A stretch of DNA of 64,000 nucleotides from Enterobacter asburiae (GTDB lineage Bacteria; Pseudomonadota; Gammaproteobacteria; Enterobacterales; Enterobacteriaceae), in assembly GCF_024599655.1 (NCBI RefSeq), contig NZ_CP102247.1, positions 434,001 through 498,000 on the forward strand, read 5' to 3'. Below, piece after piece: positions 26,166 to 34,481 of this stretch (positions are counted from its first letter, which is position 1; each line of letters opens with the position of its first letter). Under the pieces are notes generated by a model that was given only the letters and a program-made list of their open reading frames with translations, searched no databases and was not told the DNA's origin. The translations under genes and the position numbers were made by a program.

Positions 26166-27315
26166 CGTTCCTGTGGCCCAGGTGCTTCAGAGCCTGGCCG
26201 CGCAGGAGAGCCGTAATCTGGTGATATCGCCCGATGTCGGCGGCACACTTTCGCTTAACCTGACGCGCGTCCCCTGGCGTCAGGCATTACAGACGGTTGT
26301 CGCCAGCGCTGGCCTCGTTTTGCGAGAGGAGGGCGGCATTTTTTACGTGCATACCGCGGCCTGGCAGCGTGAACAGCAGGAACGCTCAGAGCAGGAGCGA
26401 GCGCGTCGACAGCTTGATGCGCCGCTGGTGTCTCACAGTATCCCTTTTTCCTATGCCGATGCCGGAGAGCTGCAAAAAGCCGCGGAAAAACTCCTGAGCC
26501 CAAAGGGGAGTTTATCCGTCGACAAACGCACCAACCGCCTGCTGATTCGGGATAACCAGACGGTGGTGGATATGCTGCAGCGCTGGGCCGCTCAGATGGA
26601 TATTCCCGTCGAACAGGTCGAGCTGGCGGCGCATATTGTGACCATGAATGAAAAAAGCCTGAGTGAGCTGGGAGTGAAGTGGAATCTCGCCGACGCCACC
26701 GACGCGGGTAAGGTTGGTCAGCTCACCACGCTTGGCAGCGATCTTTCCGTCGCCAGCGCCACCAGCCACGTGGGTTTTAACATCGGGCGGATCAATGGTC
26801 GGCTGCTGGATCTGGAGCTCTCTGCGCTGGAGCAAAAGCAGCAGGTCGATATCATCGCCAGCCCGCGGCTGCTGGCCTCGCATATGCAGCCGGCCAGCAT
26901 CAAGCAGGGGAGTGAAATTCCGTATCAGGTCTCAAGCGGTGAAAGCGGCGCCACCTCCGTTGAGTTTAAGGAGGCGGTATTAGGGATGGAGGTCACGCCG
27001 GTGGTGTTACCGGGAGGGCGCGTGCGCCTGAAATTGCACATCAGCGAAAATATGCCGGGACAGGTTCTGCAGCAGGCGGACGGCGAAACGCTGGCGATCG
27101 ACAAACAGGAGATAGAAACCCAGGTGGAGGTAAAAAGTGGAGAAACGCTGGCGTTAGGCGGAATTTTTTCGCAGAAGAACAAAACCGGCAGTGACAGCGT
27201 GCCGGGGCTGGGAAAAATACCCTGGCTTGGGCAGCTTTTTCGCCACGATGGTAAGGATAATGAACGGCGCGAGCTAGTGGTGTTTATTACGCCACGTCTG
27301 GTCGGTATTCGCTGA
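26077..27315 (+). CDS. hofQ: HofQ, outer-membrane secretin for DNA uptake
   Basis: A 412-residue secretin (PilQ/ComE type). A signal peptide ends at ...LWA-AAP. Then come a secretin/TonB short N-terminal domain (LVVDDVPVAQVLQSLAAQ), an N1 domain, and the secretin core with VPGLGKIPWLGQLFRHD and the ending LVVFITPRLV. It forms the pore through which DNA enters. ATG at 26077 gives the E. coli length and a proper signal peptide; the frame is open further up but overlaps hofP. It ends the operon. Confidence 0.94.
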   Translation: MNLRIMLWLLAFSHPLWAAAPKPVTLVVDDVPVAQVLQSLAAQESRNLVISPDVGGTLSLNLTRVPWRQALQTVVASAGLVLREEGGIFYVHTAAWQREQQERSEQERARRQLDAPLVSHSIPFSYADAGELQKAAEKLLSPKGSLSVDKRTNRLLIRDNQTVVDMLQRWAAQMDIPVEQVELAAHIVTMNEKSLSELGVKWNLADATDAGKVGQLTTLGSDLSVASATSHVGFNIGRINGRLLDLELSALEQKQQVDIIASPRLLASHMQPASIKQGSEIPYQVSSGESGATSVEFKEAVLGMEVTPVVLPGGRVRLKLHISENMPGQVLQQADGETLAIDKQEIETQVEVKSGETLALGGIFSQKNKTGSDSVPGLGKIPWLGQLFRHDGKDNERRELVVFITPRLVGIR

Positions 27316-27601
27316 CGGGTAACGATCCCCGCAATGATTTTGCATTCAGTTTGTTGCAGATGTTTGACGTGGGGCATGAATTAGCATACAAGGAGTACCG
27401 ATTTGAGTTGGACTTACGTCTTATTACCTTATGCGCCCGACGCGGTGATTTAATCAGTTGCCAAACAAGCCGGAGTATTGAGATAATTTTTAGTCTGACT
27501 CTCGCTCTATTGCATATGAGGTTTCAGTTCATGTCCTGCTACGCTGAGTGTCTGCGCAGCGGGGATTACCATTAACGAATAGTCTTAGTAGTACCGATAA
27601 A

Positions 27602-28123
27602 ATGGCAGAGAAACGCAATATCTTTCTGGTTGGGCCTATGGGTGCCGGCAAAAGCACTATTGGGCGTCAGTTAGCTCAACAACTCAATATGGAATTTTAC
27701 GATTCTGATCAAGAGATTGAGAAACGAACCGGAGCTGATGTGGGCTGGGTTTTCGACGTAGAAGGCGAAGAAGGTTTCCGTGACCGAGAAGAAAAAGTGA
27801 TCAACGAACTCACGGAAAAGCAGGGCATCGTTCTGGCAACAGGCGGCGGCTCTGTGAAATCTCGCGAAACCCGCAACCGTCTCTCCGCCCGTGGCGTAGT
27901 GGTCTATCTTGAGACGACCATCGAGAAACAGCTGGCACGTACGCAGCGCGATAAAAAGCGCCCGCTGCTGCAGGTTGAAACGCCACCACGCGAAGTTCTG
28001 GAAGCGTTGGCCGATGAACGCAATCCGCTATATGAAGAGATTGCCGATGTGACCATTCGTACTGACGACCAGAGCGCTAAAGTGGTTGCAAACCAGATTA
28101 TTCATATGCTGGAAAGCAACTGA
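27602..28123 (+). CDS. aroK: shikimate kinase I
   Basis: A 173-residue kinase that phosphorylates shikimate at the 3-position in aromatic amino acid synthesis. The P-loop GPMGAGKST is at residues 11-19. The shikimate-binding DSD (34-36), RDRE and GGG motifs are present. ATG at 27602 gives the E. coli length; an upstream codon at 27548 is in the leader. The 286-bp leader after hofQ has no gene. It heads the aroK-aroB-damX-dam-rpe-gph-trpS group, a known superoperon in E. coli. Confidence 0.98.
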   Translation: MAEKRNIFLVGPMGAGKSTIGRQLAQQLNMEFYDSDQEIEKRTGADVGWVFDVEGEEGFRDREEKVINELTEKQGIVLATGGGSVKSRETRNRLSARGVVVYLETTIEKQLARTQRDKKRPLLQVETPPREVLEALADERNPLYEEIADVTIRTDDQSAKVVANQIIHMLESN

Positions 28124-28180
28124 TTCTGGCTTTATATACACTCGCCTGCGGGTAAAAGCATTAAAGGTGGATGTCGCGTC

Positions 28181-29269
28181 ATGGAGAGGATTACAGTTAC
28201 TCTCGGGGAACGTAGTTACCCTATCACCATCGCGGCTGGTTTGTTTAACGACCCAGCTTCCTTTTTACCACTGAAAGCGGGTGATCAGGCGATGCTGGTC
28301 ACCAATGAGACGCTGGCTCCGCTTTATCTCGACCGCGTACGCCACCTGCTTGAGCAGGCGGGCGTAAAAGTCGACAGTGTGATTCTCCCCGATGGCGAGC
28401 AGTATAAAAGCCTGACGGTACTGGATACCGTCTTTACCGCATTGCTGCAAAAACCGCACGGTCGCGATACAACACTGCTTGCCCTGGGCGGCGGTGTTGT
28501 GGGCGATCTGACCGGCTTTGCGGCCGCAAGCTATCAACGTGGCGTCCGTTTTATTCAAATCCCGACCACGTTGCTGTCCCAGGTCGACTCCTCTGTGGGT
28601 GGCAAAACGGCAGTCAACCATCCGCTCGGCAAAAACATGATTGGCGCGTTCTACCAGCCCGCATCGGTGGTGGTGGATCTCGACTGTCTGAAAACCCTGC
28701 CGAAGCGCGAACTGGCTTCTGGTCTGGCGGAAGTGATCAAATACGGCATTATTCTGGATGGCGAGTTCTTTAACTGGCTGGAAGAGAATATGGATGCGCT
28801 GCTGTGCCTGGATGAGGCTAAACTGGCATACTGCATCCGCCGTTGTTGTGAGCTGAAAGCAGAAGTTGTCGCAGCAGACGAGCGTGAAACGGGCTTACGT
28901 GCTTTACTGAATCTTGGGCATACGTTTGGTCACGCGATTGAAGCCGAAATGGGTTACGGTAACTGGCTGCACGGTGAAGCCGTCGCGGCTGGAATGGTAA
29001 TGGCTGCCCGCACTTCAGAACGTCTCGGGCAGTTCACACCGGAAGAGACGGCACGCATCATTGCGCTGCTTGAGCGTGCAGGTTTGCCGGTGACCGGACC
29101 GCAGGAGATGTCGGCGCAAGCGTATTTACCCCACATGATGCGCGATAAAAAAGTATTGGCAGGTGAGATGCGTCTTGTACTCCCGCTTGCAATAGGGAAG
29201 AGTGAAGTGCGCGGCGGAGTGCCGCACGATGTCGTTCTTGGCGCTATCGCTGATTGTCAGCAGGCGTAA
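28181..29269 (+). CDS. aroB: 3-dehydroquinate synthase
   Basis: A 362-residue NAD- and metal-dependent enzyme, the second step of the shikimate pathway. The NAD loop GGGVVGDLTGF is near residues 105-115. Metal ligands are in the E(V)IKYG region and in the two His motifs LGHTFGHAIE and NWLHGEAV. The length equals E. coli AroB. It lies 57 bases after aroK. Confidence 0.98.
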   Translation: MERITVTLGERSYPITIAAGLFNDPASFLPLKAGDQAMLVTNETLAPLYLDRVRHLLEQAGVKVDSVILPDGEQYKSLTVLDTVFTALLQKPHGRDTTLLALGGGVVGDLTGFAAASYQRGVRFIQIPTTLLSQVDSSVGGKTAVNHPLGKNMIGAFYQPASVVVDLDCLKTLPKRELASGLAEVIKYGIILDGEFFNWLEENMDALLCLDEAKLAYCIRRCCELKAEVVAADERETGLRALLNLGHTFGHAIEAEMGYGNWLHGEAVAAGMVMAARTSERLGQFTPEETARIIALLERAGLPVTGPQEMSAQAYLPHMMRDKKVLAGEMRLVLPLAIGKSEVRGGVPHDVVLGAIADCQQA

Positions 29270-29361
29270 CAACTAGAAAGGTCAGGCCACTGTCGCCGGT
29301 GGTCGTTTAGCTTCAGGTGAAATGCAAAGTCGTTAGCATAAGCCTTTGAGTGGGGTGTTAA

Positions 29362-30678
29362 ATGGATGAATTCAAACCAGAAGACGAGCTGAAACCCGAT
29401 CCCAGCGATCGTCGTACTGGTCGTTCTCGTCAATCTTCAGAACGTGATAACGAGCCGCAGATCAACTTTGACGATGTTGATCTGGATGCAGACGATCGTC
29501 GCCCTTCGCGCAGCCGCAACGCGCACGAAGAGCGAGCAGAAGAGGATTATGAGTCCGAAGAAGATTCAATGGACGAACAGCCTGTAGAGCGTCGCCCGCG
29601 TAAACGTAAAAAAGCCGCTGCGCCTAAACCGGCGTCCCGCCAGTACATTATGATGGGCCTTGGCGTTCTGGTGCTTGTGCTGCTGATTGTCGGCATTGGC
29701 TCCGCGCTTAAAGCACCGTCAACGAACTCAACCGAGCAAACTGCTTCCGCTGAGAAGAGCATCAACCTGTCCGGTAACGATGCGACCAATCAGGCGAATG
29801 GCGCACAGCCTGCACCGGGTGCGACTTCCGCAGAGCAGACCGCAGGTAACACCACAGCGCCGCAGGATGTTTCTCTGCCGCCCGTTTCTTCAACCCCAGC
29901 TCAGGGTCAGGCACCTGCTACGCCTGAAGGCCAGCAGCGCGTAGAAGTTCAGGGTGACCTGAACAATGCGCTGACGCAGCCGCAGAACCAGCAGCAGGTT
30001 GATAACGTCGTGGTTAACTCCACGCTGCCAACCGAGCCGGCAACCGTTGCCCCTGTTCGCGGTGGTAACGCACAACCGCAAACGGCTGCGACGGAAACCA
30101 AACCGCGCCAGACGCAAACTGCGACGCGTCCTGAACGTAAGCAGGCGGTGATTGAGCCTAAGCGTGAAACCAAACCTCAGGCAGTCGTCAAAGCGCCTGA
30201 AGTGAAAGCCGTACCGGCACAGCCGAAGCACACCGAAATGGCTGCGGTGAGCGAGCCTGCTAAAGCGCCAGTCTCGCAGACTGCGCCGAAAGCAACGGCG
30301 ACCACAACGGCACCGGCTGCCACAGCTGCACCTGCAGCAACGGCTCCAGCAGCCACGGCAACAGCCTCCAGCAGCGCCGCAGGCAAAACTGCAGGTAACG
30401 TTGGTTCGTTGAAGTCTGCGCCATCCAGTAACTACACGCTGCAGCTGAGCAGTTCGTCTAACTATGACAACCTCAACAGCTGGGCGAAGAAATCAAATCT
30501 GAAAAACTACGTTGTTTATCAGACGACCCGTAACGGTCAACCTTGGTATGTGCTGGTCAGCGGCGTTTATTCGTCCAAAGATGAAGCGAAACGTGCCGTT
30601 GCGGCACTGCCAGCGGATGTTCAGGCGAAAAACCCGTGGGCGAAGCCGATTCATCAGGTTCAGGCCGATCTGAAGTAA
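29362..30678 (+). CDS. damX: cell division protein DamX (SPOR domain)
   Basis: A 438-residue bitopic protein of the division septum. An acidic and Arg-rich cytoplasmic part (1-95) comes first, then a TM segment (about 95-117), a long low-complexity periplasmic linker rich in Gln, Pro, Ala and Thr, and a C-terminal SPOR domain (from NYTLQLSSSSNYD to the end) that binds denuded glycan. The linker ends in a run of short Ala-Thr-Pro repeats (residues ~310-345), which explains most of the length difference from E. coli (428). Confidence 0.95.
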   Translation: MDEFKPEDELKPDPSDRRTGRSRQSSERDNEPQINFDDVDLDADDRRPSRSRNAHEERAEEDYESEEDSMDEQPVERRPRKRKKAAAPKPASRQYIMMGLGVLVLVLLIVGIGSALKAPSTNSTEQTASAEKSINLSGNDATNQANGAQPAPGATSAEQTAGNTTAPQDVSLPPVSSTPAQGQAPATPEGQQRVEVQGDLNNALTQPQNQQQVDNVVVNSTLPTEPATVAPVRGGNAQPQTAATETKPRQTQTATRPERKQAVIEPKRETKPQAVVKAPEVKAVPAQPKHTEMAAVSEPAKAPVSQTAPKATATTTAPAATAAPAATAPAATATASSSAAGKTAGNVGSLKSAPSSNYTLQLSSSSNYDNLNSWAKKSNLKNYVVYQTTRNGQPWYVLVSGVYSSKDEAKRAVAALPADVQAKNPWAKPIHQVQADLK

Positions 30679-30745
30679 TGTTTAAAGCGCAGGATGCTGT
30701 CGGAGCTTTCTCCACAGCCGGAGAAGGTGTAATCAGTTAGTCAGC

Positions 30746-31558
30746 ATGAAAAAAAATCGCGCTTTTCTGAAATGGGCAGGGGGGAAATACCCCCTGCTCG
30801 ATGATATTAAAAAGCACCTGCCTAAAGGCGAGTGTCTTATCGAGCCTTTCGTGGGTGCGGGATCGGTGTTCCTCAACACCGATTTTTCTCGTTATATCCT
30901 GGCGGATATCAACAACGACCTTATCAGCCTCTATAACATCGTTAAGCTGCGTACCGAAGAGTATGTCGCAGAGGCGCGCAAGCTGTTTACGCCGGAGAAT
31001 AATCACCCGGACGTTTACTACCAGTTCCGCACTGAGTTTAATCAGAGTCAGGATCCGTTCCGCAGAGCGCTGCTGTTCCTCTATCTCAACCGCCATGGTT
31101 ACAACGGCCTGTGCCGGTATAATCTGCGCGGGGAATTTAACGTACCGTTTGGTCGCTATAAACGCCCGTATTTCCCGCAGGACGAGCTGTATCACTTTGC
31201 CGAAAAAGCGCAGAACGCAGAGTTTCATTGCCTCTCCTATGAAGAGTGTATGGAACTGGCAGGCGTAAACTCGGTGGTTTACTGTGACCCACCTTACGCC
31301 CCCCTGTCTGCAACGGCGAATTTCACCGCTTATCACACCAACAGCTTCAGCCCTGCCGAACAGGCGCGTCTGGCGGAGATGGCGGAAAAGCTGGTCAGCA
31401 AAAGAATTCCGGTGTTAATTTCGAATCACGATACCCCTGATACGCGCGAATGGTACAAAGCCGCGAAGCATTTTCAGGTCAAAGTGCGGCGTAGCATTAG
31501 CAGCAACGGCGGCACACGTAAAAAGGTGGACGAACTTCTGGCTCTTTATCGCCCCTGA
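30746..31558 (+). CDS. dam: DNA adenine methyltransferase (GATC)
   Basis: A 270-residue alpha-class N6-adenine methyltransferase. The SAM-binding FVGAGSVF motif (near residue 35) and catalytic DPPY (Asp181) are intact, as is the target-recognition region RYNLRGEFNVPFG. It methylates GATC for mismatch repair and replication control. It is eight residues shorter than E. coli Dam, missing only the C-terminal tail. It follows damX by 67 bases. Confidence 0.97.
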   Translation: MKKNRAFLKWAGGKYPLLDDIKKHLPKGECLIEPFVGAGSVFLNTDFSRYILADINNDLISLYNIVKLRTEEYVAEARKLFTPENNHPDVYYQFRTEFNQSQDPFRRALLFLYLNRHGYNGLCRYNLRGEFNVPFGRYKRPYFPQDELYHFAEKAQNAEFHCLSYEECMELAGVNSVVYCDPPYAPLSATANFTAYHTNSFSPAEQARLAEMAEKLVSKRIPVLISNHDTPDTREWYKAAKHFQVKVRRSISSNGGTRKKVDELLALYRP

Positions 31559-31599
31559 GCCGTTTTGCCCGCCGGTAAACACATTTCAAGGAGAAGCGG

Positions 31600-32277
31600 A
31601 TGAAACAGTTTTTGATTGCTCCCTCAATTCTGTCGGCCGATTTTGCCCGCCTGGGTGAAGACACAGCCAAAGCTCTCGCGGCTGGCGCAGATGTCGTCCA
31701 TTTCGACGTTATGGACAACCACTACGTCCCGAATCTGACCATTGGCCCAATGGTGCTTAAGGCATTGCGTAACTATGGCATTACCGCGCCGATCGACGTT
31801 CACCTGATGGTGAAGCCTGTTGATCGCATCGTGCCTGACTTCGCCGCAGCGGGTGCCAGCATCATCACTTTCCATCCGGAAGCCTCTGAACACGTCGACC
31901 GCACGCTGCAGCTGATCAAAGAGAACGGCTGTAAAGCAGGGCTGGTGTTTAACCCGGCCACGCCGCTGAGCTATCTCGACTATGTCATGGACAAGCTGGA
32001 CGTGATCCTGCTGATGTCCGTGAACCCGGGCTTTGGCGGTCAGTCGTTTATCCCCCACACGCTGGATAAGCTGCGTGAAGTGCGCCGTCGTATTGATGAG
32101 TCTGGTTACGATATTCGTCTGGAAGTGGACGGCGGGGTTAAAGTGAATAACATTGGTGAAATTGCGGCAGCGGGCGCGGATATGTTCGTTGCAGGTTCGG
32201 CAATTTTCGACCAGCCGGATTACAAAAAAGTCATTGATGAAATGCGCCGTGAGCTGGCGAAGGTAAGTCATGGATAA
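31600..32277 (+). CDS. rpe: ribulose-phosphate 3-epimerase
   Basis: A 225-residue TIM-barrel enzyme of the pentose phosphate pathway. Catalytic and metal-binding residues are seen in SILSADF, HFDVMDNHYVPN, DVHLMV, and LEVDGGV. The length equals E. coli Rpe. Its last eight bases overlap the gph start. Confidence 0.98.
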   Translation: MKQFLIAPSILSADFARLGEDTAKALAAGADVVHFDVMDNHYVPNLTIGPMVLKALRNYGITAPIDVHLMVKPVDRIVPDFAAAGASIITFHPEASEHVDRTLQLIKENGCKAGLVFNPATPLSYLDYVMDKLDVILLMSVNPGFGGQSFIPHTLDKLREVRRRIDESGYDIRLEVDGGVKVNNIGEIAAAGADMFVAGSAIFDQPDYKKVIDEMRRELAKVSHG

Positions 32278-33031
32278 ATTGCAGGCAATTCGGGGTGTGG
32301 CATTCGACCTCGACGGCACGCTGGTCGACAGCGCGCCGGGCTTAACGAGCGCCGTAGACCAGGCGTTGTACGCTCTTGAACTGCCCGTTGCGGGCGAAGA
32401 ACGCGTAGTGACGTGGATTGGCAACGGTGCCGATGTTCTGATGGAGCGCGCGTTGACGTGGGCTCGTCAGGAGCGCGCGTCGCAGCGTTCCGCGCAGGGT
32501 AAACCGAGCGTTGACCACGCTGACATCCCGAAGGATGAGCAGCTGCGTATTCTGCGTAAACTGTTCGATCGTTTCTACGAAGAGACCGTCGAGGAGGGCA
32601 GTTTCCTGTTCCCGGACGTTCAGGAAACGCTGAGCGCGCTGCACGCGAAGGGCCTCCCGCTGGGGCTGGTGACCAACAAGCCAACCCCGTTCGTTGCGCC
32701 TCTGCTGGAAGCGCTCGATATCGCGAAGTACTTCTCCGTGATTGTGGGCGGCGATGACGTGCAGAACAAAAAGCCGCATCCGGAACCACTGTTGCTGGTG
32801 GCAGGAAAATTATCCTTAACGCCTGCGGAGCTGCTCTTTGTCGGGGATTCGCGCAATGATATTCTGGCTGCCCGAGCGGCAGGGTGTCCTTCCGTCGGAT
32901 TAACCTATGGTTACAACTACGGTGAGGCCATCACGCTAAGTGAGCCGGATGTGGTCTTCGACCACTTCAAAGATTTGTTGCCCGCACTCGGGCTTTCGCA
33001 CAGTGAACATCAGGAATTGAATCATGACTAA
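32270..33031 (+). CDS. gph: phosphoglycolate phosphatase
   Basis: A 253-residue HAD phosphatase that removes 2-phosphoglycolate formed during DNA repair. Motif I FDLDGTLVDSAPG (nucleophile Asp13), motif II VTNKPT, and motif IV FVGDSRND are intact. It overlaps rpe at its start and trpS at its end by eight bases each, so the three are translationally coupled. Confidence 0.97.
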   Translation: MDKLQAIRGVAFDLDGTLVDSAPGLTSAVDQALYALELPVAGEERVVTWIGNGADVLMERALTWARQERASQRSAQGKPSVDHADIPKDEQLRILRKLFDRFYEETVEEGSFLFPDVQETLSALHAKGLPLGLVTNKPTPFVAPLLEALDIAKYFSVIVGGDDVQNKKPHPEPLLLVAGKLSLTPAELLFVGDSRNDILAARAAGCPSVGLTYGYNYGEAITLSEPDVVFDHFKDLLPALGLSHSEHQELNHD

Positions 33032-34028
33032 GCCCATCGTTTTTAGTGGCGCACAGCCTTCAGGTGAATTGACCATTGGTAACTACATGGGTGCGTTACG
33101 TCAGTGGGTCAGCATGCAGGATGACTACCATTGCATTTACTGCATCGTCGATCTCCACGCGATTACCGCGCGTCAGGATCCTGAGAAGCTGCGTAAAGCC
33201 ACCCTGGATACGCTGGCGCTGTACCTGGCCTGCGGCATCGATCCAGAGAAGAGCACCATTTTCGTTCAGTCTCACGTGCCAGAGCACGCGCAGCTGGGCT
33301 GGGCGCTGAACTGCTACACCTATTTCGGTGAGCTGAGCCGCATGACCCAGTTCAAGGATAAATCCGCGCGCTACTCTGAAAACATCAACGCTGGCCTGTT
33401 CGACTATCCGGTGCTGATGGCGGCGGACATCCTGCTGTATCAAACCAATCAGGTGCCGGTAGGTGAAGACCAGAAGCAGCATCTGGAGCTGAGCCGCGAT
33501 ATCGCCCAGCGCTTTAACGCGATTTACGGTGATGTGTTTAAAGTGCCAGAGCCGTTTATTCCAAAATCCGGCGCGCGCGTGATGTCGCTGCTGGAGCCGA
33601 CCAAGAAGATGTCTAAGTCTGACGATAACCGCAACAACGTTATTGGCCTGCTGGAAGATCCGAAATCCGTCGTCAAAAAGCTCAAGCGTGCGGTCACCGA
33701 CTCCGACGAGCCGCCTGTTGTGCGCTACGACGTGCAGAACAAAGCGGGCGTCTCCAACCTGCTGGATATCCTCTCCGGCGTGACCGGCCAGAGCATTCCT
33801 GAGCTGGAGCAGCACTTCGAAGGCAAGATGTACGGCCACCTGAAAGGTGAAGTGGCAGACGCCGTTTCCGGCATGCTGACCGAGCTGCAGGAGCGCTATC
33901 ATCGCTACCGCAACGACGAAGCTTTCCTGCAGAAGGTGATGAAAGACGGCGCGGAAAAAGCCAGCGCGCGCGCGTCTGAAACCCTGAAAGCGGTGTATGA
34001 AGCGATTGGGTTTGTGGGTAAACCTTAA
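33024..34028 (+). CDS. trpS: tryptophanyl-tRNA synthetase
   Basis: A 334-residue class I synthetase that charges tRNA-Trp. The HIGH-like signature is PSGELTIGNY (residues 10-19) and the KMSKS loop is KKMSKSDDN near 195. The length equals E. coli TrpS. It is the last gene of the dam operon. In E. coli K-12 the yhfS-Z and frl genes follow; here yhfL follows directly. Confidence 0.98.
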   Translation: MTKPIVFSGAQPSGELTIGNYMGALRQWVSMQDDYHCIYCIVDLHAITARQDPEKLRKATLDTLALYLACGIDPEKSTIFVQSHVPEHAQLGWALNCYTYFGELSRMTQFKDKSARYSENINAGLFDYPVLMAADILLYQTNQVPVGEDQKQHLELSRDIAQRFNAIYGDVFKVPEPFIPKSGARVMSLLEPTKKMSKSDDNRNNVIGLLEDPKSVVKKLKRAVTDSDEPPVVRYDVQNKAGVSNLLDILSGVTGQSIPELEQHFEGKMYGHLKGEVADAVSGMLTELQERYHRYRNDEAFLQKVMKDGAEKASARASETLKAVYEAIGFVGKP

Positions 34029-34037
34029 GCCTGCTTT

Positions 34038-34107
34038 GCCGGGTGGCGCTAACGCTTACCCGGCCTACGGGATCCTGTAGGTCGGGTAAGCGTTAGCGCC
34101 ACCCGAC
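34038..34107. repeat. inverted pair of REP-like elements (BIME-like)
   Basis: Two units face each other: GCCGGGT...ACCCGGC at 34038-34064 and GTCGGGT...ACCCGAC at 34081-34107. They lie between convergent trpS and yhfL, just before a terminator. Confidence 0.85.
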
Positions 34108-34127
34108 GAAAAACCGCCCAAACAAAA

Positions 34128-34152
34128 AAACCGGGAAAGCCCCGGTTTTTTT
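34128..34152. terminator. bidirectional terminator trpS / yhfL
   Basis: Stem AAACCGGG / CCCGGTTT with loop AAAGC, an A-run on the left and a T-run on the right. It lies between convergent genes. Confidence 0.85.
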
Positions 34153-34167
34153 ACGCCTGAAAATCGC

Positions 34168-34338
34168 TTACTGCTGCGCCGCCGGACCGCAACCGCCGAT
34201 GATCTTCGAAATGGAGATCGCCGGGTGCAGCAGATAATCGTAGCTGCAGTTATTTTTGGTGTTCTGTACGTGACCGGTGCAGGCAGTCAGAGTCGATAAC
34301 AGGCCAACCAGAACGGCGGCTTTTGCCAGTTTGAACAT
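34168..34338 (-). CDS. yhfL: small lipoprotein YhfL
   Basis: A 56-residue lipoprotein. The signal peptide MFKLAKAAVLVGLLSTLTAC ends in lipobox LTAC. The mature part is CTGHVQN..., with CSYDYLLHPAISISKIIGGCGP near the end, as in E. coli YhfL (55). Start at 34338 has AAGGA six bases upstream; the ATG two codons earlier is too close to it. Function is unknown. It is downstream of cysG as in E. coli. Confidence 0.88.
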   Translation of the reverse strand: MFKLAKAAVLVGLLSTLTACTGHVQNTKNNCSYDYLLHPAISISKIIGGCGPAAQQ

Positions 34339-34481
34339 ACGCATTCCTTGTCTTAAAAACGAAAATTGGATGTAACTCAAGGGAATAAAGGGAAAAGTTC
34401 CACTTCGGGGCGGTATGTTATCGACAGCGGTAAGAGGGGAGTAGTCCGCTTAAGGACTACTCCGGAAAGGAAGAATATGCG

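Noticed and set aside
30300..30400. Repeats in damX as a possible mobile or tandem repeat element.
   Set aside because: It is in-frame Ala-Thr-Pro low complexity of the periplasmic linker, common in DamX.
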